This document shows, piece after piece, positions 1-7,670 of a stretch of 64,000 nucleotides of DNA; the stretch's first letter is position 1, and the number at the start of each line of letters is the position of its first letter. The notes beneath the pieces were generated by a model. It saw only the letters and a program-made list of their open reading frames with translations, was not told the origin of the DNA and did no database searches. The translations under genes and the position numbers were made by a program. This DNA is from JBOFLG01 sp051657745 (lineage in GTDB: Bacteria > Actinomycetota > Actinomycetes > Actinomycetales > Dermatophilaceae), in contig JBOFLG010000044.1 of assembly GCA_051657745.1 (NCBI GenBank), forward strand, positions 5,929 through 69,928, in the 5' to 3' direction.

Positions 1-1593
1 GCACTCGGCGTTGCCGAGCATGTCGGTCACCGACGCCTTTTGCACGTTGAGGATCTTGCCGCGGATCGGCAGGAGCGCCTGATAGTCGCTGCTGCGGGCC
101 AGTTTGGCGGTGCCGAGCGCGCTGTCGCCCTCGACGATGAACAACTCGGTGCGCTCGACGTCGGTGCTACGGCAGTCGGCGAGTTTCGCGGGCAGGGATG
201 ACGACTCCAGCGCGGTCTTGCGCCGTTGGGTTTCCTTGTGCAGACGTGCGCTGATCCGCGACTTCATCTCGGCGGTGACCTTCTCGAGCAGCAGTGCCGC
301 CTGCTGCTTTTCCCCGCGCTTGGTCGAGACGAGCCGGGCGGTGAGTTCCTTCTCGACCACTCGGGCCGCAATCGCGCGGACCGCGGCGGTGCCCAGCACC
401 TCCTTGGTCTGGCCTTCAAACTGGGGCTCGGCGAGCCGCACGGTGATCACGGCGGTCAGGCCGGCGAGCACGTCATCCTTCTCGACCTTGTCGGAACCGA
501 TCTTCAACTTGCGCGCGTTCGCGGCGAGTTGGGTTCGGAGCACCTTGAGGAGGGCCTGCTCGACACCAGCCAGGTGGGTGCCACCCTTCGGGGTGGCGAT
601 GATGTTGACGAAACTGCGCACGGTGGCGTCATAGCCGCTTCCCCACCGGAGGGCGACGTCGACCACGCACTCACGGTCGACAGCGGTTGGCGTCATGTGG
701 CCGTTACCGTCGAGCACCGGCACCGTCTCGGTGAACATACCGCTGCCCTCCAGACGCCAGACGTCGGTCAGCGCGGAGTCCGGTGCGAGGAACTCCGCGA
801 ACTCGGCGATCCCACCGTCGTGGAGAAAGACCTCCTCGACAGGCTCCTCGCCCCGCTCGTCACGGATGACGATCCGCAGCCCCGGGACCAGGAACGAGGT
901 TTGCCGGGCGCGCGCCGCGAGCCCCTCGAGGTCAACTGCGGCGTCGCGCAGAAAGATCTGCGAATCGGCCCAGTAGCGCACCCGAGTCCCGGTGACGCCC
1001 CGCTTCGCCCGGCCGACCACGTCGAGTTCGCTGTTGTCGGTGAAGGGGGTGAACTGGTGCGCCGGGTTCTTCGCCTCTGCCGCGCCAGCGACATCAGCGA
1101 ACCTCCCTGGTTCGCCGCGCCGGAAACTCATTGCGTAGGTGCGGCCGCCACGGTCGACCTCGACATCAAGACGGGCCGAGAGCGCATTGACAACCGACGC
1201 ACCGACGCCGTGCAGGCCGCCGGATGCCGTATAGGACCCGCTGCCGAACTTCCCGCCGGCATGCAGCCGGGTGTATACGAGCTCGACGCCGGTGAGGCCG
1301 GTGCGCGGCTCGATATCGACTGGGACACCTCGGCCGTTGTCGCGCACCTCGATCGAACCATCACGGTGCAGCACCACCTCGACCGAGTCGCAGTGACCAC
1401 CCAGCGCCTCGTCGACCGCGTTGTCGATGATCTCCCACAGGCAGTGCATCAGGCCACGAGAGTCGGTGGAGCCGATGTACATGCCGGGGCGCTTGCGAAC
1501 CGCCTCGAGCCCTTCGAGCACCTGGAGGTGATGGGCGGTGTAGGCGGAAGCGGACTTACTGGTCGCGGTCTGCTTGGCAGCGGTCGTCGGCAC
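1..1593 (-). CDS. parE: DNA topoisomerase IV subunit B (ParE), 3' end cut by the window
   Basis: ATPase/TOPRIM subunit of a type IIA topoisomerase that decatenates or relaxes chromosomal DNA. The 531 visible codons carry the GHKL ATPase motifs EIIDNAVDEA (residues 54-63), DNGRG (85-89) and GGLHGVGAS (125-133), then the transducer domain and the TOPRIM signature EGDSALG near residue 488. The SALGTAK form is typical of actinobacterial ParE, whereas GyrB has SAGGSAK, so ParE is preferred. No stop is reached; the C-terminal TOPRIM part lies beyond position 1. The GTG at 1593 is chosen because a TACCCT box ends 6 nt upstream, as for many leaderless genes here; an in-frame ATG at 1758 exists, but its 55-codon extension looks non-homologous. 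The small zinc-ribbon gene beside it is the usual partner of parE near the principal sigma factor in actinomycetes. Confidence 0.92.
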   Translation of the reverse strand, partial: MPTTAAKQTATSKSASAYTAHHLQVLEGLEAVRKRPGMYIGSTDSRGLMHCLWEIIDNAVDEALGGHCDSVEVVLHRDGSIEVRDNGRGVPVDIEPRTGLTGVELVYTRLHAGGKFGSGSYTASGGLHGVGASVVNALSARLDVEVDRGGRTYAMSFRRGEPGRFADVAGAAEAKNPAHQFTPFTDNSELDVVGRAKRGVTGTRVRYWADSQIFLRDAAVDLEGLAARARQTSFLVPGLRIVIRDERGEEPVEEVFLHDGGIAEFAEFLAPDSALTDVWRLEGSGMFTETVPVLDGNGHMTPTAVDRECVVDVALRWGSGYDATVRSFVNIIATPKGGTHLAGVEQALLKVLRTQLAANARKLKIGSDKVEKDDVLAGLTAVITVRLAEPQFEGQTKEVLGTAAVRAIAARVVEKELTARLVSTKRGEKQQAALLLEKVTAEMKSRISARLHKETQRRKTALESSSLPAKLADCRSTDVERTELFIVEGDSALGTAKLARSSDYQALLPIRGKILNVQKASVTDMLGNAEC

Positions 1594-1599
1594 GTCAGG

Positions 1600-1605
1600 A
1601 GGGTA
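1600..1605 (-). promoter_or_regulatory. -10 box of leaderless parE
   Basis: TACCCT on the minus strand, 6 nt before the GTG of parE with no Shine-Dalgarno sequence between. This fits a leaderless transcript and decides the start. Confidence 0.55.
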
Positions 1606-1777
1606 GCCGCCAGCCCTGACCGCAATCGACAGGCGCACCGCGCCGTGCGGATGACGACGCCGTGCCCGAACAGGTCGCGAAACTCGCCCGGCCGGGCGGA
1701 GATTCGGATACGACCGACGCCACGTCAGGGGCCCTGCGTTACGGGAACGACTCGACATGCTTGACTGTTGGACAGGT

Positions 1778-1800
1778 GCCGCCCGTCAGTCACGGGCGGC
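1778..1800 (+). promoter_or_regulatory. Strong hairpin in the leader of the DUF7455-type gene
   Basis: Perfect 9-bp arms GCCGCCCGT/ACGGGCGGC enclose the loop CAGTC, extendable by a G-U and a G-C pair. It lies 43 nt before the GTG at 1844. No U-tract follows, so it could be an attenuator, an RNA-stability element or a weak terminator. Confidence 0.4.
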
Positions 1801-1843
1801 GCTGACGATTCAACGCCCGACGCAGCGAGCCGAGGAGGCCGAC

Positions 1844-2059
1844 GTGAATGCCGCACTGGCACCTACCCTCACCACCATGGACCGCTGTGACCGCTGCGGC
1901 GCGCAGGCATATGTGCGCGCCACGCTGCACGGTGGTGGCGAGTTGCTCTTCTGCGCCCACCACGGTCGCGAGCACATCCCCGCTCTGGTGGGGGTCGCCG
2001 ACATCCACGACGAGAGCGAGAAGTTGCTCGAGCCGCCCACCGGCGGCGCCGCCGTCTGA
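1844..2059 (+). CDS. Small zinc-ribbon protein, DUF7455-type
   Basis: A 71-residue protein with CDRCG followed about 20 residues later by FCAHH, a CxxC...CxxH arrangement that should bind zinc. Function unknown; the family is recalled as a conserved neighbour of parE and the principal sigma-factor gene in actinomycetes. The GTG at 1844 is preferred because GAGGAGG (1832-1838) sits 5 nt upstream; the frame is open back to 1757 but that part is not family-like. The DUF456 gene follows after 6 nt, suggesting co-transcription. Confidence 0.8.
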   Translation: MNAALAPTLTTMDRCDRCGAQAYVRATLHGGGELLFCAHHGREHIPALVGVADIHDESEKLLEPPTGGAAV

Positions 2060-2065
2060 CCCGCG

Positions 2066-2560
2066 GTGAACGGTATCTCTGACGACCTGTGGTCGGTCAT
2101 CCCCGCATTGCTTATCACGGTGGGGCTCATTGGGATCGTGGTGCCCCTCCTGCCTGGGATGCTGTTGATCCTCGCCGGGGTTCTCGTCTTCGCGGTGGCC
2201 GAGAGTTCGACCACCGGGTGGGTGGTATTCGGCATCAGCGTCGTCATCGCTGGCGCGGGGTGGGTGTTGCAGTACTTGATTCCTGGCCGGCGGATGCGTG
2301 AGCGCGGGATCAGCACCGGCACGCTCCTGCTGGCCGTGGCGCTCGCCGTCGTGGGGTTCTTCGTCATCCCGGTGATCGGTGCCCTCGTCGGATTCGTCGC
2401 TGGGATCTATGTCATCGAACTCAGCCGCGGTCGCGACACCCGTCACGCGTGGGAGCGGACCAGACATGCGGCGGTAGCGGTAGGCCAAAGCATCGGCATC
2501 GAGCTGGTCGCTGGGTTCATCATCGTGGGGCTGTATGTCGCCGGGGTCATTATCAGTTGA
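2066..2560 (+). CDS. DUF456 family integral membrane protein
   Basis: A 164-residue hydrophobic protein with about four to five membrane segments (roughly residues 9-28, 30-46, 52-70, 85-117 and 142-163). It includes glycine-rich hairpins such as LLPGMLLILAGVLVF and the loop IPGRRM that characterise DUF456. Role unknown; probably the inner membrane. It begins with GTG 6 nt after the preceding stop, without a convincing ribosome-binding site, so translation may depend on the upstream gene. It converges on the DUF3040 gene. Confidence 0.82.
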   Translation: MNGISDDLWSVIPALLITVGLIGIVVPLLPGMLLILAGVLVFAVAESSTTGWVVFGISVVIAGAGWVLQYLIPGRRMRERGISTGTLLLAVALAVVGFFVIPVIGALVGFVAGIYVIELSRGRDTRHAWERTRHAAVAVGQSIGIELVAGFIIVGLYVAGVIIS

Positions 2561-2603
2561 CGCGATCAGGGCGTCTGCGACACCCACCGCGTGTGCCCGC
2601 TGA

Positions 2604-2629
2604 TGACGGCACCGCCGGGTGCGCCGTCA
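2604..2629. terminator. Putative bidirectional terminator
   Basis: TGACGGC(A)CC pairs with GGGTGCGCCGTCA, giving a GC-rich stem with a small bulge between two convergent genes. No T-run follows, as is common in high-GC genomes. Confidence 0.4.
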
Positions 2630-2668
2630 CGTCACGCTCACGGTGTCGGCCCATGCTGTGGCGAGATG

Positions 2669-3055
2669 TCACCACTTGTTCTGGCGACGCTCCCAGCGCT
2701 CGTCCAGCTTGTCCATGAAGGACCGCTGGCCCTTACGGCGAGAGCCACCGGTACTGGCCGGCATACCGTCGGGGCGAACAGCAGCGAGACGGGAACGGCG
2801 CGGCGGGGTGACCGCGAAGACTACCGAGGCAACCATGACCGCGAACCCGGCGGCCCCCACCCACATCGTGCTGTTTACCCCACCCAGCACCAGACCGAAA
2901 CCGGCGAGTACGCCAACGCCCCCGACGAGCCACCGTCGGCGTTGCAGGGAAGCCAACCTGCTGCCCTGCATCTGCGAGGCGAACTTCGGATCCTCAGCGG
3001 CGAGCGCCTGCTCCATCTGGTCGAGCATGCGCTGTTCGTGGTCGGAGAGGGGCAC
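2669..3055 (-). CDS. DUF3040 family membrane protein
   Basis: A 128-residue protein starting with the DUF3040 signature MPLSDHEQRMLDQ and LAAEDPKFAS. Two membrane helices follow (residues about 42-60 and 65-83), then a basic tail. The family is actinobacterial and of unknown function; in some species it lies near cell-division genes or dinB, as here. The GTG at 3055 has GGAGG 4-5 nt upstream. Confidence 0.85.
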   Translation of the reverse strand: MPLSDHEQRMLDQMEQALAAEDPKFASQMQGSRLASLQRRRWLVGGVGVLAGFGLVLGGVNSTMWVGAAGFAVMVASVVFAVTPPRRSRLAAVRPDGMPASTGGSRRKGQRSFMDKLDERWERRQNKW

Positions 3056-3114
3056 GGATCCTCCCGTGGTTGGCGGCGTCCCGGCCGGACACCTTTCGCA
3101 AAGTCCCTGAGGTA

Positions 3115-4374
3115 TCAGGATAGGCGGCGTGATGCCCGCGCGGTAGGCGGAGTGTCAGGTTGCACGAGAGTCGCGGGCTGCACTGACCCCGAGCCGAATC
3201 TGGCCCGCGCCAGGTCGGCGGCGCGGTCGGCGTCGCGCCAGCCGCGCTCTGGCTCACCGAGAACGCCCTGGATCGGTGCCGTCTCGCGTGGGAGCAGTTT
3301 GTCGGCGCGCACTCCGACAAGCCGGATCCGGGCCCGGCCGAGAGCCAGCGCCTCGAGCAGCCCCGCCGCGGCCCGATAAAGATCTTGCCCGTTGTCGGTG
3401 TGCTCGCCGAGGGTTCTCGAGCGGGTGATGGTCGTGAAGTCGCTGAACCGGACCTTGAGGGTGACGGAGCGGCCGGTGAGCCCGGCGGAGCGCATCCGCC
3501 TCGCAGTGCGGTCGCTCACCGCGAGGAGGCGGCGACGAATCTCGACCGGGTCCTCGAGGTCGACCGGAAAGGTCTCGTCGCTCCCGATGCTTTTCTCCCG
3601 GTGCTGGTGCTCCACCGACCGTGGGTCGCGAGCCCACGCCAGCTCGTGGAGACGTCGGCCGGCGGCCTCGCCGACCGCCTGGGTAAGGATCTCCAGCGGC
3701 ACTTCGGCAAGGTCTGCGACGGTCTGCAGGCCCAGCCCCAGCAGGGCCTGCTCCGTGCGATCTCCCACGCCCCAGAGCGCGGCGACCGGAAGCTGCTGTA
3801 CGAACGTCACCGCCTCGGCGGGAGGCACCACCACCATGCCGTCGGGTTTGGCCAGCCCGGAGGCCAACTTGGCGATGAACTTGGTCGACCCGACCCCCAC
3901 CGAGCAGGTGATGCCTTGGCTGTCGTGCACGGTCTCGCGGATCATCGCTCCGATGGCGCTCGGTGTACCGAGCCGGCGGACCGCGCCGGACACGTCCAAA
4001 AACGCTTCGTCCAGCGAGAGCGGCTCGACCACTGGTGTGATCGAACGGAATATCTCCATGACCGCAGTGGAGATCTCCCCATAGAGCCGGTGATCCGGCG
4101 GGAGCACCGTAGCCCGTGGGCAGAGCCGACGGGCCCGCGCCATCGGCATCGCCGACGTGACACCGTGCCGGCGCGCCTCGTAGGTGGCCGACAACACCAC
4201 CCCCCGACCACTGCTCCCGCCGATGATCACCGGGGTGCCAGCAAGGTCGGGGTACGAGAGCAGCGTCGCGGAGGCGTAAAACGCATCCATGTCGACATGC
4301 AGCACCGTGCAACCGGTGTCGTCGAGCTGGCCGACGCGTGACCGCTCCGGAAGCGCGAACTGGCGGCGGCTCAT
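3115..4374 (-). CDS. dinB: DNA polymerase IV (Y-family)
   Basis: Error-prone Y-family polymerase for lesion bypass, 419 residues. Palm carboxylates are visible: D28 and D30 in HVDMDAFYAS, and D122/E123 in SLDEAFLDV. The thumb and little-finger domains follow, with GVGDRTEQALLGLGL as the helix-hairpin-helix-like element near residue 200. No QLxLF-type sliding-clamp motif is visible at the C terminus, which ends GSVQPATLV plus a short tail; mycobacterial DinB2 is similar. It is the last gene of a minus-strand unit, 15 nt after the methyltransferase stop; the HEPN-type gene at the head of the unit has a LexA box, so SOS induction is likely. Confidence 0.95.
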   Translation of the reverse strand: MSRRQFALPERSRVGQLDDTGCTVLHVDMDAFYASATLLSYPDLAGTPVIIGGSSGRGVVLSATYEARRHGVTSAMPMARARRLCPRATVLPPDHRLYGEISTAVMEIFRSITPVVEPLSLDEAFLDVSGAVRRLGTPSAIGAMIRETVHDSQGITCSVGVGSTKFIAKLASGLAKPDGMVVVPPAEAVTFVQQLPVAALWGVGDRTEQALLGLGLQTVADLAEVPLEILTQAVGEAAGRRLHELAWARDPRSVEHQHREKSIGSDETFPVDLEDPVEIRRRLLAVSDRTARRMRSAGLTGRSVTLKVRFSDFTTITRSRTLGEHTDNGQDLYRAAAGLLEALALGRARIRLVGVRADKLLPRETAPIQGVLGEPERGWRDADRAADLARARFGSGSVQPATLVQPDTPPTARASRRLS

Positions 4375-4389
4375 CGGCGGGAGCGCCAG

Positions 4390-5157
4390 TCAGTGGCGAG
4401 TCGCCAGGACGTGCAGGACGCTGCCGAGTGCTCCAAGTGGGCTGCCCGGGTGCCGGACGGCGGCATCCTCCAGCGCCAGCAGAGCGACTCGGCCAGGATC
4501 CGTGTCGATGAGCACCGACGGGACGAGATCGGCGAAGACCCGGACACCGTGCGCGTCACTGGGAACGAAACCCCGTGTTCTCAGCATTTCCAGCACGGTG
4601 GTCTCGTCATACCGACGTGGCGCGGGGTCGTCATCACCCCATCTGCCGTCGGGGCGCTCGAGCACGGCACGGGCTCGGTCGAATTCGCCAGCCAGAGCGC
4701 GAGCGAGTACGGCATGCAGCCGCTGGGCGACCACGAGCGAGAGCACCCCACCAGGGCTAAGCACCGCCGCGATGTTCTCGAGCGCGGCATCAGCATCGTC
4801 GACCATCTCGAGCGCGCCGTGCAGGCACACGAGGTCGAACTCGGGCCGAGCGGCCGAGCGAAGCTGGCCGACCGTGTCGGTGTCACCTTGGAGAGCGTGC
4901 ACTCGGGAGGTGACTCCGGATTCGCCGGCTCGCCGACGGAGCGCGGCAAGAGCGTCTGGACTCGGGTCGACGACGGTGACGTCGTGACCGGAGACGGCCA
5001 GTGGAACGGCGGTTCCGCCGGTTCCTCCGCCGACGTCGAGAACCCGAAGGTCACGTCCGATCTCGCTCCGACGCCGTGCCGCCCATTCATCGACGACACT
5101 GTGGACGGCCGCCGCACGCCACCCGGCACGTGGAATGTACGTGCGCTCGTCAGACAC
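4390..5157 (-). CDS. Class I SAM-dependent methyltransferase
   Basis: A 255-residue Rossmann-fold methyltransferase. Motif I is VLDVGGGTGGTAVPLA near residue 38, followed by VTVVDPSPDAL (motif II) and FDLVCLHGALEMVDD (motif IV region); the core resembles the Methyltransf_11 and CmoA/UbiE-type groups. The substrate cannot be told. The GTG at 5157 is chosen because GGAGGAG lies 6 nt upstream; a GTG at 5184 would add nine residues. It sits between the HEPN-type gene and dinB, a grouping I recall in other actinomycetes, so a DNA-damage role is possible but unproven. Confidence 0.85.
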   Translation of the reverse strand: MSDERTYIPRAGWRAAAVHSVVDEWAARRRSEIGRDLRVLDVGGGTGGTAVPLAVSGHDVTVVDPSPDALAALRRRAGESGVTSRVHALQGDTDTVGQLRSAARPEFDLVCLHGALEMVDDADAALENIAAVLSPGGVLSLVVAQRLHAVLARALAGEFDRARAVLERPDGRWGDDDPAPRRYDETTVLEMLRTRGFVPSDAHGVRVFADLVPSVLIDTDPGRVALLALEDAAVRHPGSPLGALGSVLHVLATRH

Positions 5158-5266
5158 GGCCGGCTCCTCCAGTCGATGTGGCACTCACGACGACAGGGCG
5201 CCACCTCACCCAGCATGCCCTGCCAGCACGCCCACCCTAGTCTCCCGAGGGCGTGGCCCCGCCGGG

Positions 5267-5692
5267 TCACGCGGATCGTGCCGGGGCCAGCCGGCGCTCC
5301 AGGCGGGCGCTCGGCACACCGAGACGGGCGGCCGCAAGGTCGACGAAAACCTCAGCGTCTCGGAGCAGGTCATCAGCCTCGCGGGGCCCCACGCGCAGAT
5401 CACCGGACTCGATCGCCACTCGGCGTCCAGTCACCACGGCGAACCGTTGGGACCACTCGGCGAGATCGGGGGCCACAGTCGCGGCAAGGAACCACACATC
5501 ATGCGGGCCGGATCCGACCGTCAGCGGCAGCGCAGGTCGTGACGGAGTGCCGGCGACCAGTGCCGCAGCGCCTCGCAGCGCGGCAAGAGAGGCGGCGAGA
5601 TACCGCCGGGATGCGGCGGTGGCGGTGTAGCCCGCCAGGATGGCCTCGCGGGCGCGGTCGAGGAGATCGAGCGTGGCCGAAGCGGACGTCAT
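5267..5692 (-). CDS. SAV_6107-type HEPN domain protein
   Basis: A 141-residue, almost entirely helical protein: LLDRAREAILAGYTATAASRRYLAASLAALRGAAALVA resembles the paired-helix core of the SAV_6107 HEPN family. The RNase-type Rx4-6H motif of toxic HEPN proteins is not evident, so catalysis is doubtful. ATG 5692 is used; an in-frame ATG at 5719 is possible, with GGAGG about 10 nt before 5692. It is the first gene downstream of a perfect LexA box and heads the unit that ends in dinB. Confidence 0.75.
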   Translation of the reverse strand: MTSASATLDLLDRAREAILAGYTATAASRRYLAASLAALRGAAALVAGTPSRPALPLTVGSGPHDVWFLAATVAPDLAEWSQRFAVVTGRRVAIESGDLRVGPREADDLLRDAEVFVDLAAARLGVPSARLERRLAPARSA

Positions 5693-5721
5693 GGCGGTGG
5701 GGCCTCCATACGGTGACATAG

Positions 5722-5737
5722 TCGAACGAACGTTCGA
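5722..5737 (-). promoter_or_regulatory. LexA (SOS) box upstream of HEPN-methyltransferase-dinB
   Basis: TCGAAC-GAAC-GTTCGA matches the actinobacterial LexA palindrome TCGAAC-N4-GTTCGA at every conserved position. It lies 30 nt before ATG 5692 and just downstream of a possible -10 TACAGT (minus strand, 5751-5746), so bound LexA would cover the start of transcription. The divergent ybaK start is 128 nt away and has its own promoter. Confidence 0.85.
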
Positions 5738-5851
5738 GTGTCTCTACTGTAGCCCGTGCTGCCACCGCGGAGTCACACCGATTCGCCACCTCGAGATAAC
5801 GGTCCCCGAACGACCACTGGCCACCCGACGCAGCCCGGTCCCGGTCGTCGC

Positions 5852-5857
5852 TACGAT
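5852..5857 (+). promoter_or_regulatory. -10 box of leaderless ybaK
   Basis: TACGAT lies 7 nt before ATG 5865 with no Shine-Dalgarno sequence, consistent with a leaderless transcript. Confidence 0.5.
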
Positions 5858-5864
5858 CCCGAGA

Positions 5865-6383
5865 ATGGACGCTGAATCGGCCAGTTCCACCCCTGACCTG
5901 ACCTCGCACCCGATGGTCGCTGCGGTCCTTGCCGCCCTCGCCGTCCACCGCATAGCGCCTCAGGTAACGCACCTTCCGGGAGCCGCTCGCACCGCCGCAC
6001 AGGCTGCCTCCGCACTCGGCGTCACCTCGGCCGAGATCGCCAACAGCCTGGTCTTCGCGGCCACCACTCGGGAGGGCACCGTGCGGCCACTGCTTGTTCT
6101 GGTGTCCGGTGCCCATCGAGTCGATGTCGACCAGGTGGCCGACCTCGAGGGCCTCGTGGCACTCGAGCGTGCCGACCCATCGTTCGTCCGTGAACACACC
6201 GGGATGGCGATCGGCGGCGTCGCACCGGTCGGTCACCCACGGCCGATCCGCACGATCATCGACGTCACACTCGGCAGATACGACCGCGTCTGGGCAGCTG
6301 CTGGGCACAGCCATACCGTGTTCGGCACGACCTACGACGAGTTGATTCGGGTCACCGGAGGGCACCCGATGGACGTCTCCTGA
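5865..6383 (+). CDS. YbaK/EbsC family aminoacyl-tRNA deacylase
   Basis: A 172-residue single-domain YbaK/EbsC protein, a family that hydrolyses mischarged tRNAs such as Cys-tRNA(Pro). Visible family features are AAQAASALGVTSAEIANSLVF (residues about 43-63), LVLVSGAHRVD (near 77) and IGGVAPVGH (near 115), where the GG-containing loop binds the substrate. The ATG at 5865 starts just after a TACGAT box; the frame is open further upstream but that stretch overlaps the LexA promoter region and is not family-like. Length is normal. Confidence 0.88.
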   Translation: MDAESASSTPDLTSHPMVAAVLAALAVHRIAPQVTHLPGAARTAAQAASALGVTSAEIANSLVFAATTREGTVRPLLVLVSGAHRVDVDQVADLEGLVALERADPSFVREHTGMAIGGVAPVGHPRPIRTIIDVTLGRYDRVWAAAGHSHTVFGTTYDELIRVTGGHPMDVS

Positions 6384-6545
6384 CAACGGGTGCCGGCATC
6401 CGATGTTCGGTGCGCGGTGCGAACTGAGTAGCCGCACCCATGTGCGACGCTCGCGGTTCTCGACATCCTGCTACTGCGGTCGCGCCGGCCGCGAGTGCGC
6501 AGGATGGAGGGGCGTGCACACCCGGGGCCAGCGCGACCGACATTA

Positions 6546-6579
6546 CTGACGCCGCCGATGCTCTGGTCGGCGGCTTCAG
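6546..6579. terminator. Bidirectional terminator between ybaK and metF
   Basis: CTGA(C)GCCGCCGA pairs with TCGGCGGC(T)TCAG around the loop TGCTCTGG, 12 of 13 positions paired, midway between two convergent genes. I see no gene in the rest of 6384-6655. Confidence 0.6.
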
Positions 6580-6655
6580 TGCACGCCCAGGACGGCCGCT
6601 GCCCCAGCCGCGCCCACCCCATCGTCAGTGCAGTCGGGTCACCGGATGCGAACCG

Positions 6656-7585
6656 TCACCTGACGACTGACCGGGAACTCTCCAGGCCGAGGTGATCGAA
6701 CACCTCGAGGGTGGCCGTCGAGCGATTCATGGTGATGAAGTGGATGCCGGGCGCTCCCTCATCGAGCATCCGTCGGCCGATTTCAGTGGCGATCTCGACC
6801 CCAGCAGCACGCACGGCTGCGGGGTCCGCCTTCACGTCCTCGAGCCGGGACACCACGGCCGACGGAAGCGGGGTCCCCATCAACTCGGCCATCCGGGTGA
6901 CTTGCCGGAGGTTCGTCACCGGCATCAGACCCGGGGTAATCGGCAAGTCTCGACGAGCCGACACCCGGTCGCGAAGACGCAGATAGGACTCTGCGTCGAA
7001 GACCATCTGGGTGATGGCGAAGGACGCACCGGCGTCGGCCTTGCGCACGAGCACCTCGACATCCTGGTCGAGATCGGCACTATCCGGATGGACGTCCGGG
7101 AAGGCCGCCACACCCACCGTGAAATCACCAAGCCCACACACCAACTCAACAAGATCCTCGGCGTGGTCGAGACCATCGGGGTGCGGTGTCCAGGCGCCGC
7201 GCACATTGCCCGGCGGGTCGCCTCGCAAGGCAAGGATGTTGCGAATCCCAGCGGCGGCGTAGTGCCCGACCACCCGTCGCACGTCGGCCACCGATGCGTC
7301 CACACAGGTCAAGTGCGCCAGTGGAGTGAGTGTGGTCTCCTCGGCGATCCGCCCGGTCACTCGCACGGTGCGGTCCTGGGTGGTGCCACCTGCGCCGTAG
7401 GTGACCGACACGAAGGCCGGGCGCACCCGTTCGAGCCGCCGCACGGCATCCCACAACGCAGCTTCGGAGGCGTCGTCCTTGGGCGGGAAGAACTCGAAAC
7501 TGATCGAGGGAGATGCCGTACTCAAATGCGAAGGGATCGAGGCCACGAGATGCGCGGGGCGGCCCCCACCGTCCAACCGGTCCAT
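6656..7585 (-). CDS. metF: Methylenetetrahydrofolate reductase family protein
   Basis: FAD-dependent reductase making 5-methyl-THF for methionine synthesis; 309 residues. Seen: SFEFFPPKD near the N terminus (family ExFPP motif), VSVTYGAGGTTQDRT, HLTCVDAS, ILALRGDPPGN and FAITQMVFDAE, all in family order. The ATG at 7585 follows a TACCCT box by 7 nt. In M. tuberculosis the gene at this syntenic position (Rv2172c) is a MetF-like protein, so the activity should be checked against any second metF. Divergent from the prenyl synthase gene. Confidence 0.88.
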   Translation of the reverse strand: MDRLDGGGRPAHLVASIPSHLSTASPSISFEFFPPKDDASEAALWDAVRRLERVRPAFVSVTYGAGGTTQDRTVRVTGRIAEETTLTPLAHLTCVDASVADVRRVVGHYAAAGIRNILALRGDPPGNVRGAWTPHPDGLDHAEDLVELVCGLGDFTVGVAAFPDVHPDSADLDQDVEVLVRKADAGASFAITQMVFDAESYLRLRDRVSARRDLPITPGLMPVTNLRQVTRMAELMGTPLPSAVVSRLEDVKADPAAVRAAGVEIATEIGRRMLDEGAPGIHFITMNRSTATLEVFDHLGLESSRSVVR

Positions 7586-7592
7586 GGCGGTG

Positions 7593-7598
7593 AGGGTA
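7593..7598 (-). promoter_or_regulatory. -10 box of leaderless metF
   Basis: TACCCT on the minus strand, 7 nt before ATG 7585. Confidence 0.5.
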
Positions 7599-7670
7599 GC
7601 CGAGGCACCGCGCCGTAGGCTCAACGCACCCGGTACCGCACCGCGCCGCGGCATCAGCGAGGAGGAAGCC

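Noticed and set aside
1594..1758. N-terminal extension of parE to the ATG at 1758
   Set aside because: The 55 extra codons are Arg/Pro-rich and unlike ParE, and a TACCCT promoter box lies within them 6 nt before GTG 1593.
226..1764. Long plus-strand open frame opposite parE
   Set aside because: It is fully antisense to an intact ParE frame, with His/Arg/Gly-rich composition and no domain.
5267..5692. HEPN toxin of a toxin-antitoxin pair
   Set aside because: No Rx4-6H nuclease motif and no adjacent MNT-type antitoxin; the gene is part of an SOS-type unit with dinB.
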